Source: Gilvimarinus sp. 2_MG-2023 (GTDB taxonomy: Bacteria > Pseudomonadota > Gammaproteobacteria > Pseudomonadales > Cellvibrionaceae). From it: 42,640 nt of DNA. The DNA is taken from positions 1 through 42,640 of the forward strand of contig NZ_JAUOQM010000040.1 in NCBI RefSeq assembly GCF_030547685.1, written 5' to 3'. A program made the position numbers and the translations under genes. This document shows, piece by piece, positions 1 to 6,851 of this stretch. The notes under the pieces were generated by a model. The model worked only from the letters and a program-made list of their open reading frames with translations. It had not been told where the DNA came from and searched no databases. The number at the start of each line of letters is the position of its first letter. Position 1 is the stretch's first letter.

Positions 1-197
1 TGGTTGGTTTGGCGCTTACGTTTATTTTTATGGGGAAGTAGGCTGATATAAATGTCATAATCGTGCCTGATAACATCGCCGCGTCGATAACTTTGGCTAT
101 TATTCCACTGTTGAATGTTATGAAAATCAGTGGCCTGTACTTTGATATTAAACAGTGGGTTTAGTAGTAGAATGCAAAAGATTGCGAGTCTGTACAT
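1..197 (-). CDS. Partial secreted protein, CBM5/12-like start (runs off left edge)
   Basis: An open frame of 65 codons reads leftward off the window from an ATG at 195-197. A strong GGAGG (complement of 203-207) lies four to five bases upstream, which supports the start. The first 22 residues form a signal peptide: a short basic start, a hydrophobic run, and a likely cut after KVQA. The mature part shows WNNSQSYRRGDVIRHDYDIY, which resembles the W...Y..GD.V...Y pattern of small chitin/cellulose-binding modules (CBM5/12). That family match is an inference from one motif; the catalytic part, if any, lies outside the window. Confidence 0.6.
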   Translation of the reverse strand, partial: MYRLAIFCILLLNPLFNIKVQATDFHNIQQWNNSQSYRRGDVIRHDYDIYISLLPHKNKRKRQTN

Positions 198-469
198 TGC
201 GTCCTCCATGACGTTATAAATTGAATGGTCTTCTCCCTTGCGATAGTCCCCTATAAAAGTGCAGATTGAATGATTGCAATAGCATCATGATTAGGGTGAG
301 CTAAATCTACTTTAGCTCTAGCGTAGATCTCGCTCCCTTGCCACTTAGCCAAAGGTCTGCTTGCCTAAGGTGTGATATGTTTCACGTTTTTAAAGTAAGA
401 GATCTGAGGTATAGCATTAGGTTAATATAAAACTCAGGTCGCTTAATAAATGGAAAATCTGAAGAGCCA

Positions 470-600
470 GAAACAGAGACAAGATTATTTTTTAGATCTA
501 CGATAATTGCAGCCCTTGCCCATTGTATCCAGCTGAACGAATGTTGTTTCAGTGGCTGAGAACTGTGCCTGCATTTTCTGCATGCGCGCTATTCTTGGCG
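470..600. repeat. Decayed copy of repeat element B
   Basis: The stretch starting GATTATTTTTTAGATC (485-500) and continuing through GTATCCAG and GAACGA matches 4914-4970 over about 60 bases. Beyond that, similarity fades (GTTTCAGTGGCTGAG against the GTGGTTGAGCGC of the right copy). The stems seen in the two good copies are not kept here, so this is likely an old, decaying copy. Confidence 0.5.
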
Positions 601-882
601 CTTAGAGTAGCTTGGCCTGTGAGACTTTCCGGCCGATCAAATGGAAGGGTGCCTTCCTAGGCTAATGATATCGTTTCAGGCTCCACTACCCTTATCAAAA
701 AATCCGGGACACCCACAAACCTGCCATTAATAAAATGCTGGTTTCAAGCTAAGCGCTAAAAGAAAAAAGAGGAAGATTTATTTATAATGTGAGGTTAGAC
801 TTTAATTTCTAAATAGGTAGCAAGGTCTTCGCTCGACTGTGGATCCTGGCTGTCGATCCCGAGACAGTATGGCTTTCTAACT

Positions 883-1003
883 CACATAGCGCGTAGGGTT
901 ATGGTAGATCACCCAACCTGCCAGAAGGCAGGCACCATAACCCCAGAAATAGCCAGTTAGGAAGGTGAGATAATAAAGGGCAAAGCCCAGGTGTTACGCA
1001 GCA
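883..1003. repeat. Repeat element C, copy 1
   Basis: This 121-base element is 94% identical (7 differences counted by eye) to 5493-5613. It folds into a long hairpin: outer arms GGGTTATGGT (896-905) and ACCATAACCC (934-943) pair perfectly, and an inner stem CCTGCC-AGAA-GGCAGG (917-932) sits inside. It contains no open frame of note. Both copies are followed within 80-140 bases by GACCTGACCC. Confidence 0.75.
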
Positions 1004-1122
1004 ACTTATTAGCCACCCCTCCTAACAGCCCAATCAAACGCAAAGCATATGGATAAGTCTTGATTGATAATAAGTCAAAGACCTGACCCTAGTTATTTCT
1101 TGTTCTTTACAGGCTAATATTA

Positions 1123-2805
1123 TTATCGCCAAAAAATATTCCAGGTGGCTGTCGAATATTCATAGACTATTTCCTCTTCTGGAGTTCCATCGGCGTCAGT
1201 ATCGATTTGCCTTAAAATTGTCGATAGATTTTCATTGCGAGAGTAGGTTTGAATATAATCAACAATGTTATCAGAATCCGAATCTCGTTCCGATTTTGTT
1301 AAATATCCATAAGAATCGTAGCTATACCAATAATGCTGGATGTTTAACCCATCACCATTGTTATCAACATCTTGCGTGATACGATTATTGTTGCCGTCAT
1401 AGGTGTTAACGATACGATAATCTACAGCCCCATCATTTTCATTATCTGTTTCGTCTAATAGTAAATTCCCATTAGCATCATAGCTTCGATATCGCGTATA
1501 TTCTGCGGTACCATCGGCATCGTCATCTCTTTCTATGGAGGTCCAATTTTTATTTTCATCCCACGTATAAGCAAGCGTCCAATATACTTCGCCCTCTGGG
1601 TCAATCCTTCTTTCTTCTAATATTTTATTATCATTGTCATCATATGTATAAGTCACCTGGCTAGTGACATCCCCACCGATGCTGAGTCTTGATTGCAAAA
1701 GTATTCTATTACCGCGATCGCTGTACTCATAAGTATGATAATAATTCAGAATTCCATCATTATCGGTATCCGCCTCTAAGGACGTTAGGTTGTCTAATGC
1801 ATCGTAATTGTTACGATAAACAGAATCAATAATACCGTCAGCATTATCATCTTCTTCACGAACAATCAGGTAACCACTGGCATTGTAGGTATAGAAGGTT
1901 ATTTCGTCTATTATACCATCGCCATTGGTTTCAACTTCATATCTAATTCGTTTGCCAAATTCGTTATAGGATATTATTGTTTTGGAGTCTTCAGTACCAT
2001 TGTTATCATTATCATGTACGTAGACCGTCGTATTATCGTCAGAATTGTAGGTTCTTATCTCCACACTGTCGGCGTCACCATCAATATCTGTATAACTCTT
2101 AAGATTGCTTATAATGTATATTTCAGGTGTTAAATTTAATGCCGAATACAAACTTTCTATTGCAATGCCTTGATGGATAATTCTTTTTACTCCACCCCAA
2201 ATTCCAGAGGATTTTCCTTCGGCTATCAATACTCGGAATTCATAAACGCCAGGAAAATCATAGGATGACTGATGAAAATCAATAGATTTACCAGCGGCTA
2301 TTGTATGGAGTTCTTCTGGTATTTGAATGCCATTACTTAGATCGTTGTCGGCGTCTAATGTTTGTAAGAATACTGTCATATTAACAACAACATCGAAATT
2401 GCCAGCATTTCCTAATTCAGACAGGGTTGCATTAATATCTGGCGCTAAAGTTGGTGCCGTTATTCCCGCAAGATCAAACGGAGATATTGTTTCGGCAACA
2501 CCAGCACTGCCAATTTCTATATCACCTACATAAAACGCTATTGTTTCTCCATCAACATACGTGAATTCACTGTCACTGTTGGTGTATCCTGATTGAGTTG
2601 CCGTTTCAAATCGTAAATTTTCAACTGAGCCACCAGTAAAGATTCCAGTCTTAACCGTTGGTGTAGATGAATTACTGCCACCACTACCTGTGCTTTGGCT
2701 ACTGCTTGAATTACCACTAGAGCTGCTACCTCCTCCGCCACACGCAGTAAGACTCAAAAACAACCAGGCCACGACCAGTGGCATTCCCACTTTTAACTTA
2801 AACAT
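1123..2805 (-). CDS. Lipoprotein with aspartate-rich YD-type repeats
   Basis: A 560-residue secreted lipoprotein. The lipobox is LTAC (Cys22), followed by a Gly/Ser-rich linker to about residue 50. A globular part of about 180 residues has no fold I recognise. From about residue 235 to the end, around a dozen units of roughly 28 residues combine an acidic D.D.DG loop (EF-hand or thrombospondin-3-like, probably calcium-binding) with a Y.YD..GN strand like RHS/YD repeats. GGAGAAAGGA upstream is the ribosome site. Surface location and calcium binding are inferences. It stands alone, with a 725-base AT-rich spacer upstream and repeats downstream. Its AT-rich codon use differs from the TetR/RidA pair. 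Confidence 0.75.
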   Translation of the reverse strand: MFKLKVGMPLVVAWLFLSLTACGGGGSSSSGNSSSSQSTGSGGSNSSTPTVKTGIFTGGSVENLRFETATQSGYTNSDSEFTYVDGETIAFYVGDIEIGSAGVAETISPFDLAGITAPTLAPDINATLSELGNAGNFDVVVNMTVFLQTLDADNDLSNGIQIPEELHTIAAGKSIDFHQSSYDFPGVYEFRVLIAEGKSSGIWGGVKRIIHQGIAIESLYSALNLTPEIYIISNLKSYTDIDGDADSVEIRTYNSDDNTTVYVHDNDNNGTEDSKTIISYNEFGKRIRYEVETNGDGIIDEITFYTYNASGYLIVREEDDNADGIIDSVYRNNYDALDNLTSLEADTDNDGILNYYHTYEYSDRGNRILLQSRLSIGGDVTSQVTYTYDDNDNKILEERRIDPEGEVYWTLAYTWDENKNWTSIERDDDADGTAEYTRYRSYDANGNLLLDETDNENDGAVDYRIVNTYDGNNNRITQDVDNNGDGLNIQHYWYSYDSYGYLTKSERDSDSDNIVDYIQTYSRNENLSTILRQIDTDADGTPEEEIVYEYSTATWNIFWR

Positions 2806-3531
2806 TCCTTTCTCCTGTAGATTTAAAATACCTAACTATATATGTTATTAAGACACGACAGCTTAATAACAAAAAATAATGTAAGTTGAGTAATGCGAGC
2901 ATTCTCGCTTGCCTTTATTACTTCGATATCTAGACCAAGCTATATATCGTGAATACATGATGGGAAAAACGTTTTATATAGGTATTAATAAAATATAGCA
3001 ATTGAGTTCGTTGCCAGACGATTGTCGCCGAAATCTACCAGACGGATTCAATGTGTCGCCTTAATTCTCTTTTTAAAAATATCCATTAAGTTACGTTTAT
3101 TGTCGGGGATAAAGCTAAGTTTAAGGAGAAGGTAATAATTTACTATATGTCACTTACAATTCAGTATCTTAAAAAATCGTGTTAATACAGGGTGAAATCA
3201 TCCTTTATTAAAATAACATGGCAGGAAAATTCAACAGAAAACCGTTTGTTAATTTCGGATTAAACTTTAGAGATTCGGATTACAAAATACAAATAGCATC
3301 AATTTGATTATGGTTCCCAATACTGCAGAACGATAAACCCATTAATTATTCAAGCTGACAATAACGACAAAAGGCCTTATTTGTCGACGAGAGGCTAGGA
3401 GGGTGTTCAAAAATCTGTGTCAGCTAAAGGCGGGGCGTACTTACCAGTTAGCAGTCTAATGTAAACAAAGAGCAATTCGTGAATACCCACAAATCCGATT
3501 ACTCAAGGGATCAGAACGGTTTGATTCACAG
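2806..3531. other. AT-rich intergenic region
   Basis: No open frame with a plausible start and ribosome site was found. It must contain the promoter for the leftward lipoprotein gene, but no clear -35/-10 pair could be chosen. Near its right end lies a possible insertion-sequence end (3399-3425). Confidence 0.5.
3399..3425. mobile_element. Possible IS end remnant
   Basis: GAGGGTGTTCAAAAATCTGT and the bases after it resemble the terminal inverted repeats of IS256-family elements as I remember them. No transposase frame and no matching opposite end are visible, so at most a solo end or relic is present. Confidence 0.25.
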
Positions 3532-3936
3532 TTAAAGATCTGACGTCGTTTGCTTTATTCTCGCAACCACTTTGATTTCAAAATCAAAGCCTGCCAGCCA
3601 ATTTACGCCCACTGCTGTCCAGTTTGGGTAAGGTTTGGTGCTGAACTCTTGCGACTTTACTTCCATAATCTCCCCAAACTGATTCTCCGGGTCGGTATGA
3701 AAAGTTGTCACGTCGATAATATCGGCTAGGGTGCAGCCGGCGGCGGCCAGCACGGCTTTTAAATTTTCAAAGGCTAGCTCTACTTGCCGCTTAAAGTTTG
3801 GCTCGGCGGTGCCATCTTCGCGACTGCCTACCTGGCCCGAAACAAACAACAAGTCGCCAGACTTTATGGCGGCGGAATAGCCGTGGGCCTCGTATAAGGC
3901 GTGTCGGTTGGCTGGGAATACTGCTTCATTTTGCAT
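3532..3936 (-). CDS. RidA/YjgF-family protein
   Basis: This 134-residue protein has the family's usual length, the SGQVG strand motif near residue 34 and the closing FEIKVVARI strand. Classic RidA enzymes hydrolyse reactive imines and enamines in the cytoplasm and use an arginine in a P.R...V motif. Here the matching segment reads PNWTAVGV, with tryptophan where that arginine would sit, so this is probably a non-RidA subgroup with another ligand or reaction. AAGGT precedes the ATG by six bases. It is divergent from the TetR gene and shares its operator region, so it is a likely target of that regulator. Confidence 0.85.
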   Translation of the reverse strand: MQNEAVFPANRHALYEAHGYSAAIKSGDLLFVSGQVGSREDGTAEPNFKRQVELAFENLKAVLAAAGCTLADIIDVTTFHTDPENQFGEIMEVKSQEFSTKPYPNWTAVGVNWLAGFDFEIKVVARIKQTTSDL

Positions 3937-4021
3937 GTGTGTACCTTTTGAGATGGGTATATCGCGGCGGGTTTCGCCGTCTGGGTCCGGAATGTGTTTT
4001 GATTTTGGTGCGAGGGTGGTC

Positions 4022-4069
4022 TTAACATACGCCGCGTATGTTAAATTGCTTCACATACAGGACGTATGT
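4022..4069. promoter_or_regulatory. Two matching palindromic operators for the TetR-family regulator
   Basis: TTAACATACGC-C-GCGTATGTTAA (4022-4044) is a perfect 23-base palindrome. A second site, ACATAC-N5-GTATGT (4053-4069), repeats its core with identical spacing, 28 bases further on. Both lie in the gap between the divergent RidA and TetR genes. They are the natural binding sites for the TetR protein, suggesting autoregulation and control of the RidA gene. Confidence 0.8.
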
Positions 4070-4095
4070 CAACTGTTTTGTGGGATAATGCCGCA

Positions 4096-4677
4096 ATGAA
4101 TAAACGTGATGAAAGCGCCCGCCAAAACAGAGCCAAGTTAACTGCCGCAGCCCGCCAGGCATTTGCCCAGCATGGCTACGCGGCAGCGTCTATGGATGAT
4201 CTAACCGCCGCGGCGGGCCTTACCCGGGGGGCGCTGTACCACAGCTTTGGCAGCAAACGCGGCTTGTTCGCGGCGGTGGTAGAACAGCTGGATTCGGAAA
4301 TGGCCCAATACGCGCAATCGGTGGGCAATAGCGCCTCGGGCGATTGGGAAGGCTTGCTGGCCGAGGGAACCGCCTACATCGAAAAAGCGCTAGACCCCGA
4401 AGTGCAGCGCATTGTGCTACTGGATGGCCCCGCTGTACTAGGCGACCCCTCGCAATGGCCCAGCCAGAGCAGTTGCTTGCAGGCCACTATCTCTATTGTG
4501 GAAAAGCTGATTCAGGAACAAACCTTAAAGCCCGTAGACATTGAGGCGGCCGCCAGGCTGCTAAACGGCACGGCGCTAAATGCAGCGCTCTGGGTCGCCG
4601 CCAGCGAATCCCCCAAAGACGTACTGCCAAAAGCCATAGAAGCCTTCCGCGCCCTAGCGACAGGCTTATTAAAATAA
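4096..4677 (+). CDS. TetR/AcrR-family transcriptional repressor
   Basis: A 193-residue regulator when started at the ATG at 4096. An in-frame ATG at 4066 overlaps the second operator and is less likely. The N-terminal helix-turn-helix is classic TetR (MDDLTAAAGLTRGALYHSFG, then the SKRGLF helix). The C-terminal half is an effector-binding domain with RIVLLDGPAVLGDPSQW, common in this family. The ligand is unknown. A divergent RidA-family gene and two operators point to local control of an imine/enamine-type detoxification gene. The high-GC codon use matches the bulk genome rather than the flanking AT-rich repeats. Confidence 0.9.
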   Translation: MNKRDESARQNRAKLTAAARQAFAQHGYAAASMDDLTAAAGLTRGALYHSFGSKRGLFAAVVEQLDSEMAQYAQSVGNSASGDWEGLLAEGTAYIEKALDPEVQRIVLLDGPAVLGDPSQWPSQSSCLQATISIVEKLIQEQTLKPVDIEAAARLLNGTALNAALWVAASESPKDVLPKAIEAFRALATGLLK

Positions 4678-4720
4678 CCGGTAGGTTAGTGCTTTAGTGC
4701 AGCGCTGTTATCTCAGACAC

Positions 4721-4756
4721 AGCCGGTTCGGTAATCCCCCGCCCCTCCGACCGGCT
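4721..4756. terminator. Hairpin after TetR gene, possible terminator
   Basis: AGCCGGT (4721-4727) and ACCGGCT (4750-4756) form a 7-base stem around a 22-base loop, 44 bases after the stop. No T-tract follows, so factor-independent termination is uncertain. Confidence 0.35.
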
Positions 4757-4899
4757 TAATCATCTATTATGAGTATCAACCGGAGGCTAGTGGTTTCAGG
4801 AAAGGTGTTTATTGCGCCATAAGTTTCATCTGACCCTATTTATTTAGGGGGCAGAAAGATATCGGGGTCTTACATTTCACACTGAAAATTTATTTTAAG

Positions 4900-4913
4900 A
4901 ATTCCGGGGACAG
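4900..4913 (+). repeat. REP-like motif (left copy)
   Basis: AATTCCGGGGACAG is identical to 10092-10105 and in the same orientation. It sits just before the left copy of element B. The motif resembles repeats often seen close to REP-associated (RAYT) transposases, from memory. Confidence 0.55.
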
Positions 4914-4949
4914 ATTATTTTTTAGATGTATGAGGATGGCACCCCTTCC

Positions 4950-5205
4950 CCATCGTATCCAGTCGAACGTAGGCCTATTTTTCGGGTAATCGCGCATGGA
5001 CGCGCGATTAAGGAAAAGCGCGAGGACAGCGATTTTTTCCGACCCGCAAAATAAGCCGTAGTGAGGGAACCCGTAAGGGCTGAGATACGCGGGCGTGTTT
5101 GACGTGAAGGGATTCACTAATGCCGTGGGCGCAGGACGCGCAGGAACGGCCTGATACCTTCTTTTCACGTCAAAAGAAGGTATTCGCCCCGCCCGGCGAT
5201 AGAGG
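4950..5205. repeat. Structured repeat element B, left copy
   Basis: This matches 10790-11008. From CATCGTATCCAG through GTAGGCCTATTT, GTAGTGAGGG, CCCGTAAGGGCTGAGATACG and the perfect 12-base hairpin ATACCTTCTTTT-cacgtc-AAAAGAAGGTAT (5154-5183), the sequence is nearly the same. Between these blocks the bases differ, but they fold into the same three-way junction, with paired changes (see findings). The left copy carries about 50 extra bases (5101-5150) that the right one lacks. Leftward reading gives a 108-residue open frame, which I treat as incidental. Confidence 0.8.
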
Positions 5206-5332
5206 GCGATTGTCAAAAAAGAAATATAAAATTTTCGCTTTAATGCAGAGCTCGCTTAGTGTTACAAAACCCCACCGCCGAAAGGCGAACCCCAAGCGTC
5301 AAAGACGCCACCCCCGCACCGACAGGTGCAAA

Positions 5333-5415
5333 TCAAACCGGATTCCCAATCCCCCCATCTACAATCGGATTCATCGCCGTCATGCGATCCATCAAGGTCG
5401 CCGTCCCCAATCCAT
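5333..5415 (-). pseudogene. Fragment of DUF1501 gene, last 27 codons
   Basis: Read leftward, this encodes GLGTATLMDRMTAMNPIVDG then GIGNPV and a stop. It differs at only a few residues from the C-terminus of the intact DUF1501 protein at 11131-12720. Homology stops abruptly upstream of the GLG motif. The bases after its stop (5272-5332, with CGCC-GAAA-GGCG and GCGTC-AAA-GACGC hairpins) also match those after the intact gene (11074-11130). It is therefore a duplicated 3' end with its original downstream flank, not a gene. Confidence 0.85.
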
Positions 5416-5492
5416 CATGGCGCAATAAGTACCAACCGACACCGCTTATTCTCAACCAGTTGCCAAACCCGCCCCGCCATGGCACAGTAAGC

Positions 5493-5613
5493 CACATAGC
5501 GCGTAGGGTTATGGTTGGTCACCCAACCTGCCAGAAGGCAGGCACCACAACCCCAGATTTAGCCAGTTAGGAAGGTGAAATAATAAAGGGCAAAGCCCAG
5601 ATGTTACGCAGCA
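5493..5613. repeat. Repeat element C, copy 2
   Basis: This is the 121-base partner of 883-1003. The same double hairpin is present. The one change in the outer arm (ACCACAACCC for ACCATAACCC) breaks an A-T pair on the plus strand, but gives a G-U wobble in an RNA made from the minus strand. It lies between the DUF1501 fragment and the CBASS operon. Confidence 0.75.
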
Positions 5614-5721
5614 GCTCTTCCCCTACCTTTCCAGCTAGCTAATACAACGCAAAATATTAATGAGCGAACCATCGTGTTTGTGGTTTTTGCATTGTGTGGA
5701 TTAAAAAACCTAACCCTTATG

Positions 5722-5765
5722 GTACGGGTTGGGCGTAATGAATTCACAATTCAAGACCTGACCCC
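5722..5765 (+). repeat. REP-like motif before the CBASS operon
   Basis: TACGGGTTGGGCGTAATGAA followed by AATTCAAGACCTGACCCC resembles a repeat I know from neighbourhoods of REP-associated transposases. No transposase gene is present here. The end of this motif is duplicated in the adjacent 17-base tandem repeat. Confidence 0.5.
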
Positions 5766-5793
5766 GATGGTTCTTTGACCCCGATGGTTCTTA
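5760..5793 (+). repeat. 17-base tandem duplication upstream of CD-NTase
   Basis: GACCCCGATGGTTCTTT (5760-5776) is followed directly by GACCCCGATGGTTCTTA (5777-5793), with one mismatch. It ends nine bases before the ribosome site of the first CBASS gene, so it lies in the leader or promoter of the operon. Confidence 0.85.
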
Positions 5794-5813
5794 ACTCGGA
5801 AAGGGAGATATCA

Positions 5814-6851
5814 ATGGGACTGCAGGCACAATTTATCCAGTTCAATAATAAGATTTATCTAAAAAAAACTGATTCTCGTCTTGAAGAAGTCAGAGGCAAG
5901 CGAGATCGAATCAATTCGGTGGTGAAGGCGAGATTCAAAGAAAATGGCTGGGGAGATGTCTCAATTTTTTTACAGGGCTCATATGCTACTGACCTTTCTA
6001 TCGTTCCTTTAGATGGTGATTACGATATTGATGTGGCCGTCGTCATCCCGTATGACACGGCACCTGATTCCCCGATAACTCTTAAAAAAGAGATGTTATC
6101 GATACTTCAGGATCGAGGTCTGTCTGACGCAACTATTAAGCGCCCCTGTGTGACAGCTCAATATTTGTCAGACGGGAAACCAAAATTTCATATTGATTAT
6201 CCCATTTACCGTTGCACTGGAAATCATTATGAGTTGGCATGGGGTAAGCCGACTTCTGCTGAGAAGGACAAAAAGTGGTCTAGCGGAGACCCTAGAGGGC
6301 TGGTTGATTGGACCGATTATTCGACTTTAGATGTTGACGAAAAAAGGCAATATAAACGGATGGTGCGTTTCTTAAAGCGTTGGCGGGATCTTCGCTATGT
6401 GTCAACGGAGGTGAAACCCTATTCGGTGGGCCTCACTATCTTAATTAGACAGAATTTCGTAGATTCTTTTTCAGATGATGGAGAGGCGGATGATCTTAGT
6501 GCCCTCATTAGCACAATCGACAGGATTATGGGGTGCAGTGCATTTGTATCTTTGGGTGACAATAAATATGACCTTGTAGTTTCCTTGCCTACTTCTCCCT
6601 ATGTTGATGTGTTTAAGGATCACGGGAACGGTATGGGGACTAAATTGTACAACCGGCTTGGTCAATTGAAAAATCGACTGCTGGCGGCTCAATCTAAATC
6701 TACAGTTGTCGCTGCCAGTAAAATTCTTTCTGAAGGCAATGTGTTTGGTAGTGATTTTCCTGTTCCTGATGGCGGGCATGACGGTAATAGTTCGAGTAAC
6801 CGTTCGGCGACAAAGACTGCTGGTGCAGTAGGATCGCCACAGGGTGCGTGA
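5814..6851 (+). CDS. CBASS CD-NTase (cyclic oligonucleotide synthase)
   Basis: A 345-residue enzyme predicted to make a cyclic di- or trinucleotide signal after phage infection. Its nucleotidyltransferase core has the GS motif at residues 55-56 (QGSYATDLS), the metal-binding Asp71 and Asp73 (DYDIDVAVV) and a third Asp128 (KFHIDYPIY). The ATG at 5814 is preferred, because AGGGAG lies six to seven bases upstream; a TTG at 5775 would add 13 residues encoded by the tandem repeat. The C-terminus is a flexible Gly/Ser/Asn tail ending in GSPQGA. Such a tail fits the substrate that Cap2 joins to target molecules in type II CBASS. The next gene starts eight bases before its stop. The SAVED partner suggests a trinucleotide product and a clade C or D enzyme, which is an inference. 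Confidence 0.93.
   Translation: MGLQAQFIQFNNKIYLKKTDSRLEEVRGKRDRINSVVKARFKENGWGDVSIFLQGSYATDLSIVPLDGDYDIDVAVVIPYDTAPDSPITLKKEMLSILQDRGLSDATIKRPCVTAQYLSDGKPKFHIDYPIYRCTGNHYELAWGKPTSAEKDKKWSSGDPRGLVDWTDYSTLDVDEKRQYKRMVRFLKRWRDLRYVSTEVKPYSVGLTILIRQNFVDSFSDDGEADDLSALISTIDRIMGCSAFVSLGDNKYDLVVSLPTSPYVDVFKDHGNGMGTKLYNRLGQLKNRLLAAQSKSTVVAASKILSEGNVFGSDFPVPDGGHDGNSSSNRSATKTAGAVGSPQGA

Larger units (their letters stand above)
198..1122. other. Gene-poor repeat-rich spacer
   Basis: No convincing gene in 925 bases. It holds a decayed copy of repeat element B (about 470-600), a short motif AAAATCCGGGACACCCAC at 697-716, a full copy of element C (883-1003), and GACCTGACCC at 1080-1089. The short motifs look like the palindromic repeats often found near REP-associated transposases; this is from memory of such repeats, not from a search. 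Confidence 0.6.

Noticed and set aside
4890-5216. A 108-codon open frame across the left element B on the minus strand
   Set aside because: The right copy of the element does not keep this frame, and the changes between copies preserve stems rather than codons. Treated as a by-product of the repeat.
5601-5616. GATGTTACGCAGCAG in element C resembles part of class 1 integron attI as I remember it
   Set aside because: Only about 15 bases match, no integrase or attC array is present, and copy 1 of the element differs here. Judged coincidental.
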